17,303 bases of DNA, taken from UBA3263 sp964554335. Lineage in GTDB: Bacteria; Bacteroidota; Bacteroidia; Bacteroidales; Muribaculaceae. This document shows, one piece after another, positions 1 through 6,884 of the stretch. The stretch's first letter is position 1; every line of letters begins with the position of its first letter. The notes beneath the pieces are model-generated. The model worked only from the letters and a program-made list of their open reading frames with translations, was not told the origin of the DNA and did not search any database. The stretch is from NCBI GenBank assembly GCA_964554335.1, contig CAZKOF010000042.1, positions 1 to 17,303 of the forward strand, in the 5' to 3' direction. The position numbers were made by a program, and so were the translations under genes.

Positions 1-60
1 CTGCAAATTTATCGATTCTATTTCAATTTCGGTTTGCCGCTGCAAATCTAAGGTATCCTG

Positions 61-92
61 CAAAGTTACGAAAAAACTCCCCGCCGGCCAAA
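61..92 (-). promoter_or_regulatory. Promoter for a gene off the left edge
   Basis: Read on the minus strand, a -33 box TTTG (89-92) is followed after exactly 20 bases by TAACTTTG (61-68), matching the Bacteroidetes consensus TTTG-N20-TAnnTTTG. Transcription would start near 54 and run leftward out of the window. The -33 box lies in the loop of the aminopeptidase terminator, so the two signals overlap physically. Confidence 0.7.
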
Positions 93-103
93 CTCAGCGG
101 CGG
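71..103 (-). terminator. Terminator of the M18 aminopeptidase gene
   Basis: A GC-only 6-bp stem (98-103 with 81-86, loop 87-97) is followed on the minus strand by GGAG and then six T (71-76). This is an intrinsic terminator. The stop codon of the aminopeptidase (94-96) is inside the loop, so a ribosome finishing the gene would cover the 5' arm of the stem. Confidence 0.7.
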
Positions 104-1389
104 CCCATGAAAAGGGCAAAGGCGCGGATGGTCAGGTCAATGTCGCGCAGAGATGCGGTTTCGCGTGCCGAGTGCATGGCCCACAGGGCTATGCCCATGT
201 CAACGCCGTCGATGTCGAGCGTCGAGGTCAGGATGTTACCTAAGGTAGAGCCGCCGGGTGAGTCGCTATGGTTCACGAACTCTTGAAACGGCACTCCGGC
301 TTCGCTGCAGAGTTTTTTGAAGCGCGCTGCCGACAGGGCGTCGGTCATGTACTTGCAGTTGGCATTGACTTTGATTACCGGGCCGCCGCCGAGACGCGGA
401 AGGTTGACCGGATCCATTTTTTCGAGGTAGTTGGGGTGGGCGGCGTGGGCGCAGTCGGCCGAGATGAAGAATGAGCGGGCCAGCGAGGCGAGAAATTGCT
501 CCTCTCCCGCTCCGAAAGTGGAAATCGAGAGGCGGCGCAGAATGTTGCGGAGCACGGGCGAATGTGCCCCCTGGCGGGTCGCAGAGCCGGTTTCTTCGTT
601 GTCGAAAACGGCGAGTACGCGGGTATGGCGCGCCGGGGTGTCGGCCGTTTGCAACATGGCCTCGAGTCCGCACCAGACCATTGCGAGGTCGTCGAGGCGT
701 CCGCAGTTGACCCACGAGGAGTCCGCGCCGACGGTTTCGGCGCTCTGGGCGTCAAAGAGCGTGATGTCGAAGTCGAGAATTTCTTCCGGTATGACTTCAA
801 GAGCGTTGGCAAGCATTCGCTTGACGGCTCCGCAGCCTCCGAGTTCGCGGCTGACGTAACCTAAGAGCGGGAGCATGTCTTTCTGGGCCGAGAGTCCGAC
901 CCCTTTGTTGACTTCGCGATTGAAGTGGATTGCCAGGCGCGGAATAATCAGGCGCGGCTCGTTGAGGCGAACAATGCGCGTCGTAAGGTCCGAGAGTACG
1001 ACCCTGCCGCTCATGCCCAGCGGGCGGTCGAACCATGAGGCCCAGATTGCGCCGCCATAGACCTCCGTGTTGAGCTTGACCATCAGCTCTTCGCTTCCGG
1101 AGCAGGCGCCGACGGCGATTTCGGGATTCGGTTTCAGACGGAAAGTCGGTGAGTCGCTATGGGCGGCTATTATGTGGTATTCGGGAGTTTCGATGTCGGT
1201 GCCGACGATGAAAGCAAAGATTGCGGAGTCGTTTTTGATGATGTAGCCGCGTGAGCCGGCAGCGAGATTCCAGCGGTCGTCGCGCTCGTCCAGGCGGGTG
1301 AACCCGGCGCGGTCAAGCTCCCCGGCAATGGTTTTTACGGCCGTGAAATTGCTGACTGCCGCATTCATAAAATCAAAAAACCGTTCCAT
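94..1389 (-). CDS. M18 family aminopeptidase
   Basis: A zinc-dependent aminopeptidase of the M18 (aspartyl aminopeptidase) family, probably cytosolic, removing N-terminal residues from peptides. The 431-residue product is the usual M18 length. Counting from the chosen start, the metal and catalytic residues are visible: H77 in AHSDSP, the GRLDDLA aspartates at about 232-233, E265-E266 in FDNEETG, D312 in SADCAHA, and H406 in AMHSARE. A HSDSPGGST motif lies near 374-382. The start at 1389 gives MERFFDFMN. An upstream in-frame extension to 1485 is rejected because it runs through the promoter. No signal peptide is seen. It is monocistronic, with its own promoter and terminator. M18 family membership is secure from the motifs; the preferred substrate cannot be read from sequence. 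Confidence 0.93.
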   Translation of the reverse strand: MERFFDFMNAAVSNFTAVKTIAGELDRAGFTRLDERDDRWNLAAGSRGYIIKNDSAIFAFIVGTDIETPEYHIIAAHSDSPTFRLKPNPEIAVGACSGSEELMVKLNTEVYGGAIWASWFDRPLGMSGRVVLSDLTTRIVRLNEPRLIIPRLAIHFNREVNKGVGLSAQKDMLPLLGYVSRELGGCGAVKRMLANALEVIPEEILDFDITLFDAQSAETVGADSSWVNCGRLDDLAMVWCGLEAMLQTADTPARHTRVLAVFDNEETGSATRQGAHSPVLRNILRRLSISTFGAGEEQFLASLARSFFISADCAHAAHPNYLEKMDPVNLPRLGGGPVIKVNANCKYMTDALSAARFKKLCSEAGVPFQEFVNHSDSPGGSTLGNILTSTLDIDGVDMGIALWAMHSARETASLRDIDLTIRAFALFMGRR

Positions 1390-1427
1390 GCTATGTTGTT
1401 GTATATGTAGAATTACTTTCGGCCATA

Positions 1428-1473
1428 CAAAGTTAAACCACGCAAAGTTACACATAAACTTCGAAAAAACCAA
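1428..1473 (-). promoter_or_regulatory. Promoter(s) of the M18 aminopeptidase gene
   Basis: Two minus-strand TAACTTTG boxes lie 15 bases apart, at 1443-1450 and 1428-1435. The upstream one has a TTG -33 element at 1471-1473 with 20-base spacing, so it is the better promoter. The second lacks a clear -33 box and may be a weak tandem start. Both sit upstream of the ATG at 1389, which supports the short start of the gene. Confidence 0.6.
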
Positions 1474-1518
1474 TCCTTTACCCACTTAACAATTCTTAAC
1501 GCAGAATTTTTGCTGATA

Positions 1519-1550
1519 TTTTGATGTGCTATGTTATTTATGTATATTTG
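1519..1550 (+). promoter_or_regulatory. Promoter of the toxin-antitoxin operon
   Basis: TTTTG (1519-1523) is followed after 19 bases by TATATTTG (1543-1550), matching the Bacteroidetes -33/-7 consensus. The predicted start near 1557 lies just upstream of the antitoxin ATG at 1570 and downstream of the alternative in-frame ATG at 1531, which fixes the antitoxin start. No clean palindromic operator was found, although antitoxins of this type usually repress their own promoter. Confidence 0.65.
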
Positions 1551-1569
1551 CAGTCTAAATGATATCACT

Positions 1570-1824
1570 ATGGAAGCAGTAATTAACCGCAGGTCTGCAA
1601 TGTTCCGTTTTCGTGCGGATTTGCTTGACCGACTCAAACAGATGGCTGCCAAAGATAACCGCAGCCTGAATAATTTTGTGGAAACCATTCTTATGGATGT
1701 TGCCTACAATACGCCCAATGCTGAAACGCATGAAGCAATCATGGAGGCTCGACGTGGTCAGAACCTTACTGATGTCGATATGGCAGATTATGAATCGTTT
1801 GTCAATTCTCTGGGCCTCAAATGA
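1570..1824 (+). CDS. Type II antitoxin, ribbon-helix-helix (RelB/DinJ-like)
   Basis: An 84-residue protein expected to neutralise the toxin encoded immediately downstream and to bind its own operator. The N-terminal part (about residues 8-45) has a beta strand (SAMFRFRA) and two helices, as in ribbon-helix-helix DNA-binding domains. The C-terminal part, beginning PNAETHEAIMEAR, resembles the toxin-wrapping tail of RelB/DinJ-type antitoxins. The start at 1570 is chosen because the promoter -7 box (1543-1550) lies within any longer version. Its last four bases (ATGA) overlap the toxin start, implying translational coupling. The coding DNA is clearly more AT-rich than the flanking genes, consistent with horizontal acquisition. 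The exact antitoxin family is uncertain; its role follows mainly from the neighbour. Confidence 0.85.
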   Translation: MEAVINRRSAMFRFRADLLDRLKQMAAKDNRSLNNFVETILMDVAYNTPNAETHEAIMEARRGQNLTDVDMADYESFVNSLGLK

Positions 1825-2093
1825 AAACTATTAAGGCGGCGGGCAACTTTAAAAAAGATTTGAAGCGATATTCAAATCAGCCTGCGAAGCTGAGAAAACT
1901 CTATGAGATAGTGGAGCTACTTCGCTGCGAGCAGCCACTGCCGCAAAGTTGCCGGCCCCATATGTTAATCGGCGATTATGCCGGTTGCATGGAGTGTCAT
2001 ATTGAGGGTGATTTTTTGCTGATATGGATTGATGAGGCTTCCGACGAGATTAGGCTCGTCAGGCTCGGAAGTCATTCACAACTATTTGGGTAG
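1821..2093 (+). CDS. Type II toxin, YafQ/RelE-like mRNA interferase
   Basis: A 90-residue RelE-superfamily toxin, closest by motif to YafQ, which cleaves mRNA in the ribosome A site. The family's catalytic pattern is present: H47 (PHMLIGDYAG), H60 and D64 (CHIEGDFLLIW), H85 (GSHSQLF) and F89. These correspond to YafQ H50, H63, D67, H87 and F91; the tryptophan after D67 is F65 here. The ATG overlaps the antitoxin stop by four bases. The gene ends 8 bp from the convergent helicase gene, with no obvious terminator between them; a nested inverted repeat at 2038-2071, inside the toxin coding end, could form RNA structure. All key residues are intact, so the toxin is probably active. Confidence 0.9.
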   Translation: MKTIKAAGNFKKDLKRYSNQPAKLRKLYEIVELLRCEQPLPQSCRPHMLIGDYAGCMECHIEGDFLLIWIDEASDEIRLVRLGSHSQLFG

Positions 2094-2101
2094 AGTGGGG
2101 G

Positions 2102-3487
2102 TTAGCTGAGGTAGAAGAGGCGCAGGGTTGCGCGGGTGGTCGCGGTGTAGAGCCAGCGGTAGAAGTCGAGCGTCTGCATTGAGTCGGCCGGAACGCCCGA
2201 AAGGTCGGCAATGACGTTTGTCCACTGACCGCCCTGTGCTTTGTGGCAGGTCACGGCGTAGGCATATTTCACTTGAAGGGCCTGATAGTAGGGATTCGTG
2301 CGCATGGCTCTCAGGCGGGTTGAGTTCGGTGTGTATTCGCTGAAAAGCTCCGTGTCGGAGTAGACGGCCTGGAAAAGTTGCTGCTGGTCTTCAGCGGAGA
2401 GGGCCGGGGCGTCGGACGTGAGGCAGTTGAGAATGATTTTGCAGTCGAGCTCAACATTGCGGTAGGGGAAGGCCAGGCGCACGTCGGCAAATCTGAAGCC
2501 ATATTTGTGTTCCGTGCCGTAGAGGCGCACAATGCGGGCCGTGTCGCCGTTGGCAATGAAGTCGAGATCGGGAATTTTTGAACTCCAGTGATAGTTGTTT
2601 TTGGCCACGAGCAAAAGTTCGTCGCGCGTGAGCTCCTCCTCGCGCCCGAGAATCGTGGAACGAATTGCGAGGTTGAATTGCGTAGCGCGCCAGTTTGCGC
2701 GGGTCACGATGATGGTCTCGTCAATGCCGTCGGTGTCATAGAGGTCGCTGAGAGTGTCTTGAAGCTCGATGCCGCTGAGCGAGATGACGTCGTCGAAGTC
2801 GAAGTTGATTGTCGGGGCAGGCAGGGGGTCGAGGCGCATGGCGCGGCGAATTTGCGTGGCATTGTGGAGAATGCCGCTCGAGCGCGCCTGACGCACGGTG
2901 TCGGTCAGCTGCACGCGGGTGACCCTCAGGCCGTAGTCGCGCAGCGCGTCGGCGCGCAGGGCCGGGGAGTCCTCGCAGCCTACGGGGGGTAACTGGGCCG
3001 TGTCGCCCAGAAGAATGAGGCGGCAGGCATGGCCGGTGTAGACATAGTGGATCAGGTCGCTCAAAAGGTCCGGGCCTCCGTCGGCGGTGGATCCGATCAT
3101 CGAGGCTTCGTCAACGATGAATACCGTGTGCGCGTGGTTATTGTCCATGACGGCCCCGAAAGGTCGTCCGGGGCTCGGAGGACGATAGATTTTGCGGTGA
3201 ATGGTATAGGCCGGAAATCCAGAGTAGGAGGCAAAGACCTTGGCCGCGCGCCCTGTCGGGGCGAGGAGTACTGTGGCGACCCCCGCGGCATGGAGCGCGC
3301 GCACCAGAGCGCTGACGAGCGTGGTCTTGCCCGTGCCGGCATATCCGCAGAGAAGAAACACGGAATCCGACGGCGCTGACGTGCGACAAAAGCGCGCCAG
3401 CGCCGCCATGCACTGCACCTGCTGGTCCGTCGGGACGTAGGGCAGCTGCTTCAGTATCGATTCGGCGAATTCTCCGACAGTCATCAT
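2102..3487 (-). CDS. RecD-like superfamily 1 ATP-dependent DNA helicase
   Basis: A 461-residue SF1 helicase with the AAA_30 plus UvrD_C_2 layout common in Bacteroidetes. Walker A is GYAGTGKTT (48-56), motif Ia is LLAPTGRAAKVF (about 74-85), motif II is VDEAS (125-129), and motif III is LGDTAQLPPVG (160-170). The C-terminal motifs are VTCHKAQGGQW and LYTATTRAT. It is much shorter than RecD proper and lacks the RecBC-binding N-terminal region, so it is not the RecBCD subunit. It probably acts in DNA repair or replication-fork processing; the specific pathway is not readable from sequence. Two ATGs lie side by side at the start (3487 and 3484). The gene follows cysS after 79 bp containing two strong hairpins. 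Confidence 0.9.
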   Translation of the reverse strand: MMTVGEFAESILKQLPYVPTDQQVQCMAALARFCRTSAPSDSVFLLCGYAGTGKTTLVSALVRALHAAGVATVLLAPTGRAAKVFASYSGFPAYTIHRKIYRPPSPGRPFGAVMDNNHAHTVFIVDEASMIGSTADGGPDLLSDLIHYVYTGHACRLILLGDTAQLPPVGCEDSPALRADALRDYGLRVTRVQLTDTVRQARSSGILHNATQIRRAMRLDPLPAPTINFDFDDVISLSGIELQDTLSDLYDTDGIDETIIVTRANWRATQFNLAIRSTILGREEELTRDELLLVAKNNYHWSSKIPDLDFIANGDTARIVRLYGTEHKYGFRFADVRLAFPYRNVELDCKIILNCLTSDAPALSAEDQQQLFQAVYSDTELFSEYTPNSTRLRAMRTNPYYQALQVKYAYAVTCHKAQGGQWTNVIADLSGVPADSMQTLDFYRWLYTATTRATLRLFYLS

Positions 3488-3490
3488 ATT

Positions 3491-3529
3491 CGGGCCTCCG
3501 GCCCGAGGTTATGGGCGGCTTTCGCCGCC
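3491..3529 (-). promoter_or_regulatory. Two GC-rich hairpins upstream of the helicase start
   Basis: On the minus strand the first hairpin is a 6-bp stem GGCGGC/GCCGCC (3524-3529 with 3514-3519) closed by a GAAA tetraloop. The second is CGGGCC/GGCCCG (3500-3505 with 3491-3496) with a 3-base loop, ending 3 bases before the ATG at 3487. A GGAGG run sits in the loop and 3' arm of the second hairpin, 7 bases from the ATG. It could be a masked ribosome binding site. No T-run follows, so these are not terminators. Confidence 0.5.
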
Positions 3530-3543
3530 TGTTAATGGGTTAA

Positions 3544-3569
3544 CACTGCCCACTACCCACTGCCCACTA
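3544..3569. repeat. Short tandem direct repeat, 12 bp twice
   Basis: CACTGCCCACTA occurs at 3544-3555 and 3558-3569, a 14-base period. The second copy contains the stop codon of cysS (3567-3569). It is probably an intergenic low-complexity repeat. Confidence 0.8.
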
Positions 3570-5048
3570 TTTAAGGCTCCACTCAACGCCGTCTTTGGTG
3601 TCGTTGACGGTGAAGCCGATTTCGGCGAGGCGGTTGCGGATAAGGTCGCTGGTTGCCCAGTCTTTCTTTGCTTTCGATTCCGAGCGAATTTGAAGCAACA
3701 AGTCAACGGCCTCCTCATAAGGTTTGATGTCGCCGCCCTCGGCTCCGTCGGGGGGAAGTATGCCGAGAATGTCGAAGAGGAATGTGCGGAAGAGCGAGTC
3801 TATCTTCTCCAGGTCGGCATGCGAAGCGCGTGCCGTGCCGTCGTTGACTTGGTTCACCATGCGACAGAGGTCAAAGAGATGACCGATGACAACCGGGGTG
3901 TTCAGGTCATCGTCCATTGCCTCATACATCTTGCGCTCCAGCTCGTCGAGGCCCGTCAGGGTGCTGTCGGCCGACGGTTTGAGGTCGCGCAGGCGGCGGT
4001 AACCTTCCATCATGCGCTTATGGGCTTTCTCGGCGGCCTGCAGGGCTTCGTTGCCGAAGTCGAGCGTCGAGCGATATTGCGCCATCAGGATGAAGAAGCG
4101 GATCGTCATTGGCGAATATGGTTGTGTGAGCAGCGGGTGCGACCCCTCGAAGAACTCGTCGAGGGTGATGAAATTGCCGTAGCTCTTGCCCATCTTTTTG
4201 CCGTCGATGGTGATCATGTTGTTGTGCATCCAGTAGCGCACTGCATCATGTCCGTTGTGGGCCACGCTCTGCGCAATCTCACATTCATGGTGGGGGAACA
4301 TCAGGTCCATGCCGCCGCCATGAATGTCGAACGTTTCGCCGAGATACTTCTCGCCCATGACCGAGCACTCCAGATGCCAACCCGGGAACCCTTCGCTCCA
4401 GGGCGACGGCCAATGCATTATATGCTCCGGCGCGGCCTTTTTCCAGAGGGCAAAGTCGGCGGGATGGTGCTTCTCGCTCTGTCCGTCGAGTTCACGGGTG
4501 TTGGAGAAGAGTTCGTCGATGTTGCGGCCCGAGAGCTTGCCGTAGGGGTGTTCGCGGTTGAATTTCGGTACGTCGAAGTAGACCGATCCGTCGCTGACAT
4601 AGGCATAGCCGGCATCGAGAATCGATTGCACGTAGGCAATCTGCTCGATGACGTGGCCGCTGGCGTGGGGCTCGATGCTCGGGGGCAACACGTTCAGGCG
4701 TTCCATCGCTTTGTGGTAGCGGTTGAGATAGTGCTGGACCACCTCCATCGGCTCGAGCTCTTCCAGACGGGCCTTCTTGGCGATTTTGTCCTCGCCCGAG
4801 TCGGCGTCGTTTTCGAGGTGGCCGACGTCGGTGATGTTTCGGACGTATCGCACCTTATAGCCCAGGTGGCGCAGGTAGCGGAACAACACGTCGAACGTGA
4901 TTGCCGGGCGGGCATGGCCGAGGTGGCCGTCACCATAGACGGTCGGACCGCAGACATACATTCCGACATGCTCCGGATTCAGGGGCTTGAAGCGCTCTTT
5001 GCGCCGCCCCAGCGAATTATATACGGTCAGATTGTTTTCGCGTATCAT
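3567..5048 (-). CDS. cysS: Cysteinyl-tRNA synthetase
   Basis: Class I aminoacyl-tRNA synthetase that charges tRNA-Cys in the cytosol. The 493 residues match the family length. The HIGH-type motif is HLGHA (42-46) and the KMSKS loop is KMGKS (285-289). The zinc ligands expected from the E. coli enzyme are C33 (CGPTVYG), C228 (WHLECS), and H253 and E257 (FPHHECEIAQ). The DIHGGGMDL block (241-249) is also intact. The C-terminal DALR and tail regions follow. The ATG at 5048 is preceded by 54 bp after the DUF3467 stop, so it probably shares that transcript; no separate promoter matching the consensus is visible. The stop codon lies in a short direct repeat. Confidence 0.97.
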   Translation of the reverse strand: MIRENNLTVYNSLGRRKERFKPLNPEHVGMYVCGPTVYGDGHLGHARPAITFDVLFRYLRHLGYKVRYVRNITDVGHLENDADSGEDKIAKKARLEELEPMEVVQHYLNRYHKAMERLNVLPPSIEPHASGHVIEQIAYVQSILDAGYAYVSDGSVYFDVPKFNREHPYGKLSGRNIDELFSNTRELDGQSEKHHPADFALWKKAAPEHIMHWPSPWSEGFPGWHLECSVMGEKYLGETFDIHGGGMDLMFPHHECEIAQSVAHNGHDAVRYWMHNNMITIDGKKMGKSYGNFITLDEFFEGSHPLLTQPYSPMTIRFFILMAQYRSTLDFGNEALQAAEKAHKRMMEGYRRLRDLKPSADSTLTGLDELERKMYEAMDDDLNTPVVIGHLFDLCRMVNQVNDGTARASHADLEKIDSLFRTFLFDILGILPPDGAEGGDIKPYEEAVDLLLQIRSESKAKKDWATSDLIRNRLAEIGFTVNDTKDGVEWSLK

Positions 5049-5102
5049 TTTCTTGGTTATTTGGTTGGCGCTTTCGCGTTGATTAGGTGTGCGAAGCCCG
5101 CC

Positions 5103-5423
5103 TTACGCGTTCATGAACGGGTTGGGAATGCCGCCAATCGGGGACTGCTGCCTCGGAGCACGCTGCTTGATTTCGCCGAAGGTCTTTTCATAGCGCTGCA
5201 CGTTCTCCGCCAGTGCGTTGAGCAGGTTCTTGGCGTTCTCCGGAGTCATCACAACGCGGGTCTGTACGCGCGCCGGATTCATGTTCGGAGCAACGGTGAT
5301 GAAGTCCATAAAGAACTCGTTCGGGCCATGGGCAATCATGGCCAGATTGCAATAATGTCCCTTTGCTACTTCGGGCGAGAGCTCTATCTTGATTTCCTGT
5401 TGATTGTTAGGTTGGTTTGCCAT
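5103..5423 (-). CDS. DUF3467 domain protein
   Basis: A 106-residue cytosolic protein matching the DUF3467 family, for which no biochemical function is established to my knowledge. The conserved core reads as beta strands: IKIELSPEVAKGHYCNLAMI, then EFFMDFITVAPNM, RVQTRVVMTPENAKNLLNAL and a helix ENVQRYEKTFGEI. The C-terminal tail is Q/P/N-rich and probably disordered. The start at 5423 (MANQPNNQQ) is chosen because a longer frame would run deep into the upstream lipoprotein gene. Only two bases separate the lipoprotein stop (5426-5428) from this ATG, which suggests coupled translation. It sits between an envelope lipoprotein and cysS, and this order gives no clear functional clue. Confidence 0.88.
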   Translation of the reverse strand: MANQPNNQQEIKIELSPEVAKGHYCNLAMIAHGPNEFFMDFITVAPNMNPARVQTRVVMTPENAKNLLNALAENVQRYEKTFGEIKQRAPRQQSPIGGIPNPFMNA

Positions 5424-5425
5424 CG

Positions 5426-6070
5426 TTACTTTGTAATTTTTATTGTTTTTTCTTGATTTGATGAGTCCATGTAAATAACGTTCAGCCCCTCGAAATTCGA
5501 GGCCGTGAAAACCTCCGTCAGGTCCCACGATGCGTATAGACTGCGCTCGGCTCCAAGATTCGTATAATCCGACTCAACAACTACGCGGGCCGTGGGAACC
5601 TGGAGGGCTGCTGTTTCCTCCTCGATATAGAGGCTGATTGCTTTCGCATCGCCACCGAATGTAACAACGGCGCTGAGGTTCAAAAAGTTGCCCGATCGCC
5701 AAATTGCACATTCGTTGAGTTCTACAGAACGCGGAATGTCGGCTTCGGCGGCAATCTTCGGCGCGCCGCCGGAAAGCGGCACAACCGACAACAGGGTAAT
5801 CTGCCCGCTGACACCATAGGTTTCCGCGCGGTAATAAATCAGCACCCGCCGGCCCGGCGTGAGTTCCTCGTTGCCGCTCCAGGCGGCCGTTAGAGTGATA
5901 AGATTTTCCTGATTATCGGTATAGGTGAAAGTCGAAACCTCACCGGAGGTCTCGATATACGTGACAATTGAGGCTACGGCGGTTTCAGGCGCGGGATCTT
6001 CCTTGCCCTCACATCCTGCAAAAACGGCAGCAACAATCACCGCCACCAAAATATTAACAAATTTCTTCAT
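5426..6070 (-). CDS. Exported lipoprotein, NigD-like
   Basis: A 214-residue lipoprotein. Residues 1-19 form a signal peptide with a hydrophobic core (ILVAVIVAAVFAG) and lipobox FAGC with C20 as the lipidated residue. The acidic residues after the cysteine (CEGKEDPAPE) fit the Bacteroidetes signal for surface export. The remainder is beta-rich: an N-terminal region with GRRVLIYYRAETYG, resembling the OB-like domain of NigD proteins, and a C-terminal region ending in YMDSSNQEKTIKI. NigD-like assignment is by pattern only and moderately sure; its function is unknown. The start at 6070 (MKKFVNILV) is chosen because upstream codons run into the promoter and the signal peptide begins here. It is the first gene of a run leading into DUF3467 and cysS. 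Confidence 0.82.
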   Translation of the reverse strand: MKKFVNILVAVIVAAVFAGCEGKEDPAPETAVASIVTYIETSGEVSTFTYTDNQENLITLTAAWSGNEELTPGRRVLIYYRAETYGVSGQITLLSVVPLSGGAPKIAAEADIPRSVELNECAIWRSGNFLNLSAVVTFGGDAKAISLYIEEETAALQVPTARVVVESDYTNLGAERSLYASWDLTEVFTASNFEGLNVIYMDSSNQEKTIKITK

Positions 6071-6096
6071 TTTTACGTCAGAATACGTTTGAAATG

Positions 6097-6128
6097 CAAA
6101 ATTACAACTTTTTGAGTGTAATCGCAAA
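6097..6128 (-). promoter_or_regulatory. Promoter of the lipoprotein-DUF3467-cysS run
   Basis: On the minus strand TTTG (6125-6128) precedes TAATTTTG (6097-6104) by exactly 20 bases, an ideal Bacteroidetes promoter. Transcription should begin near 6090, leaving a leader of about 20 bases before the ATG at 6070. No other good consensus promoter was seen before the helicase gene, so this may drive all four genes. Confidence 0.72.
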
Positions 6129-6217
6129 TTTTTCTCATGAATCCCACCGATATCCGGCGGCTCATCGACTTGAAATATACGATTACCCGACTGCGGAACG
6201 AAAAAATTGCCGACAAT

Positions 6218-6252
6218 AAAAAAAACGGACGCACCCGGGGTCGGGGCGTCCG
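6218..6252 (-). terminator. Intrinsic terminator of the Cys-rich protein gene
   Basis: On the minus strand CGGACGC (6246-6252) pairs with GCGTCCG (6226-6232). An inner CCCG/CGGG pairing lengthens the stem, and eight T (6218-6225) follow directly. It lies about 60 bases past the stop at 6312 and insulates the lipoprotein promoter. Confidence 0.88.
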
Positions 6253-6311
6253 CGCAAAGTAACCGTAAAACAGACGGTCTTATAGATAAGGGTGTATGTT
6301 TGCCGGTTTGG

Positions 6312-6884
6312 TTACTCTTTTACTTTCTTTACTTTCTCTACTTTCTCCGCAGGCTGGATTTCCGAGGCGGGAACGGGCTTATCCATTCGGTCGCCGTCGG
6401 TACCGTGGCGCTGCATGCGGGCGTTATGCTCGCCGCGGGCGTGTTTCGGCATCTGGCGGTCAAAGCGCTTGTTGTCCCCGCCGTTGACGAAGTGGTTCTC
6501 GAGGAACTGAATATACTGTTCCGGAGTGAGAATCTTTTTGATTTCTGCCAGACGGTTGCGCTTGTCCTCTGACTTGGCTTGCGACTTGGCCTGCTTGGCT
6601 TGCGATTTGGCCTGTTGGGCCTGCTGCATGGCCTGCTTGCGGGCTTTGGCAGCTTTTTCGCGAAGCTCCTTGAGCTGTTCCTTTTGGGCATCGGTCAAGT
6701 TGAGACCCTCAAACGGACACGCTTTTTCGCAAGCTTTCATGTCGCAGGGCTGCTGCGGGCACGCTTTCTGCGGACAGTCGGTTTGGTTGGGACAGTTTTG
6801 AGGTCCGGTGCATTGGTCGTCGGCTTTAGCCGCGAATCCGGCGGAGATGGCCAGTGCGGCCAGTACTACGAAATAATTCTTCAT
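6312..6884 (-). CDS. Secreted Cys-rich protein with Spy/CpxP-type LTxxQ motifs
   Basis: A 190-residue exported protein. Residues 1-21 are a signal peptide (hydrophobic VVLAALAISAGF, likely cleavage after AKA). Seven cysteines follow at 25, 31, 37, 42, 47, 52 and 56 with a loose C-P-x-x pattern. The rest is a charged, probably helical region holding two LTxxQ motifs (LTDAQ at 63-67 and LTPEQ at 119-123), the hallmark of Spy/CpxP-type periplasmic chaperones and metal-stress proteins. Between them is a Q/A/K-rich stretch built on a 7-residue repeat. The C-terminus is basic (EKVEKVKKVKE). The ATG at 6884 is used rather than the in-frame TTG at 6888-6890. It lies 162 bp downstream of mgtE with no convincing promoter seen. 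Chaperone or metal-binding function is inferred, not shown. Confidence 0.8.
   Translation of the reverse strand: MKNYFVVLAALAISAGFAAKADDQCTGPQNCPNQTDCPQKACPQQPCDMKACEKACPFEGLNLTDAQKEQLKELREKAAKARKQAMQQAQQAKSQAKQAKSQAKSEDKRNRLAEIKKILTPEQYIQFLENHFVNGGDNKRFDRQMPKHARGEHNARMQRHGTDGDRMDKPVPASEIQPAEKVEKVKKVKE
6573..6614 (-). repeat. 21-bp tandem repeat, two copies, in frame
   Basis: The units 6573-6593 and 6594-6614 differ at one base and each encodes QAKSQAK in the Cys-rich secreted protein. Because the unit is a multiple of three, copy-number change would lengthen or shorten the linker between the two LTxxQ motifs without a frameshift. Confidence 0.85.

Noticed and set aside
1390..1485. N-terminal extension of the aminopeptidase to 1485
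   Set aside because: It crosses two promoter -7 boxes and is not part of the M18 domain.
3690..5456. 588-codon plus-strand ORF
   Set aside because: It is antisense to cysS and DUF3467, a by-product of GC-rich codon use; no family motifs.
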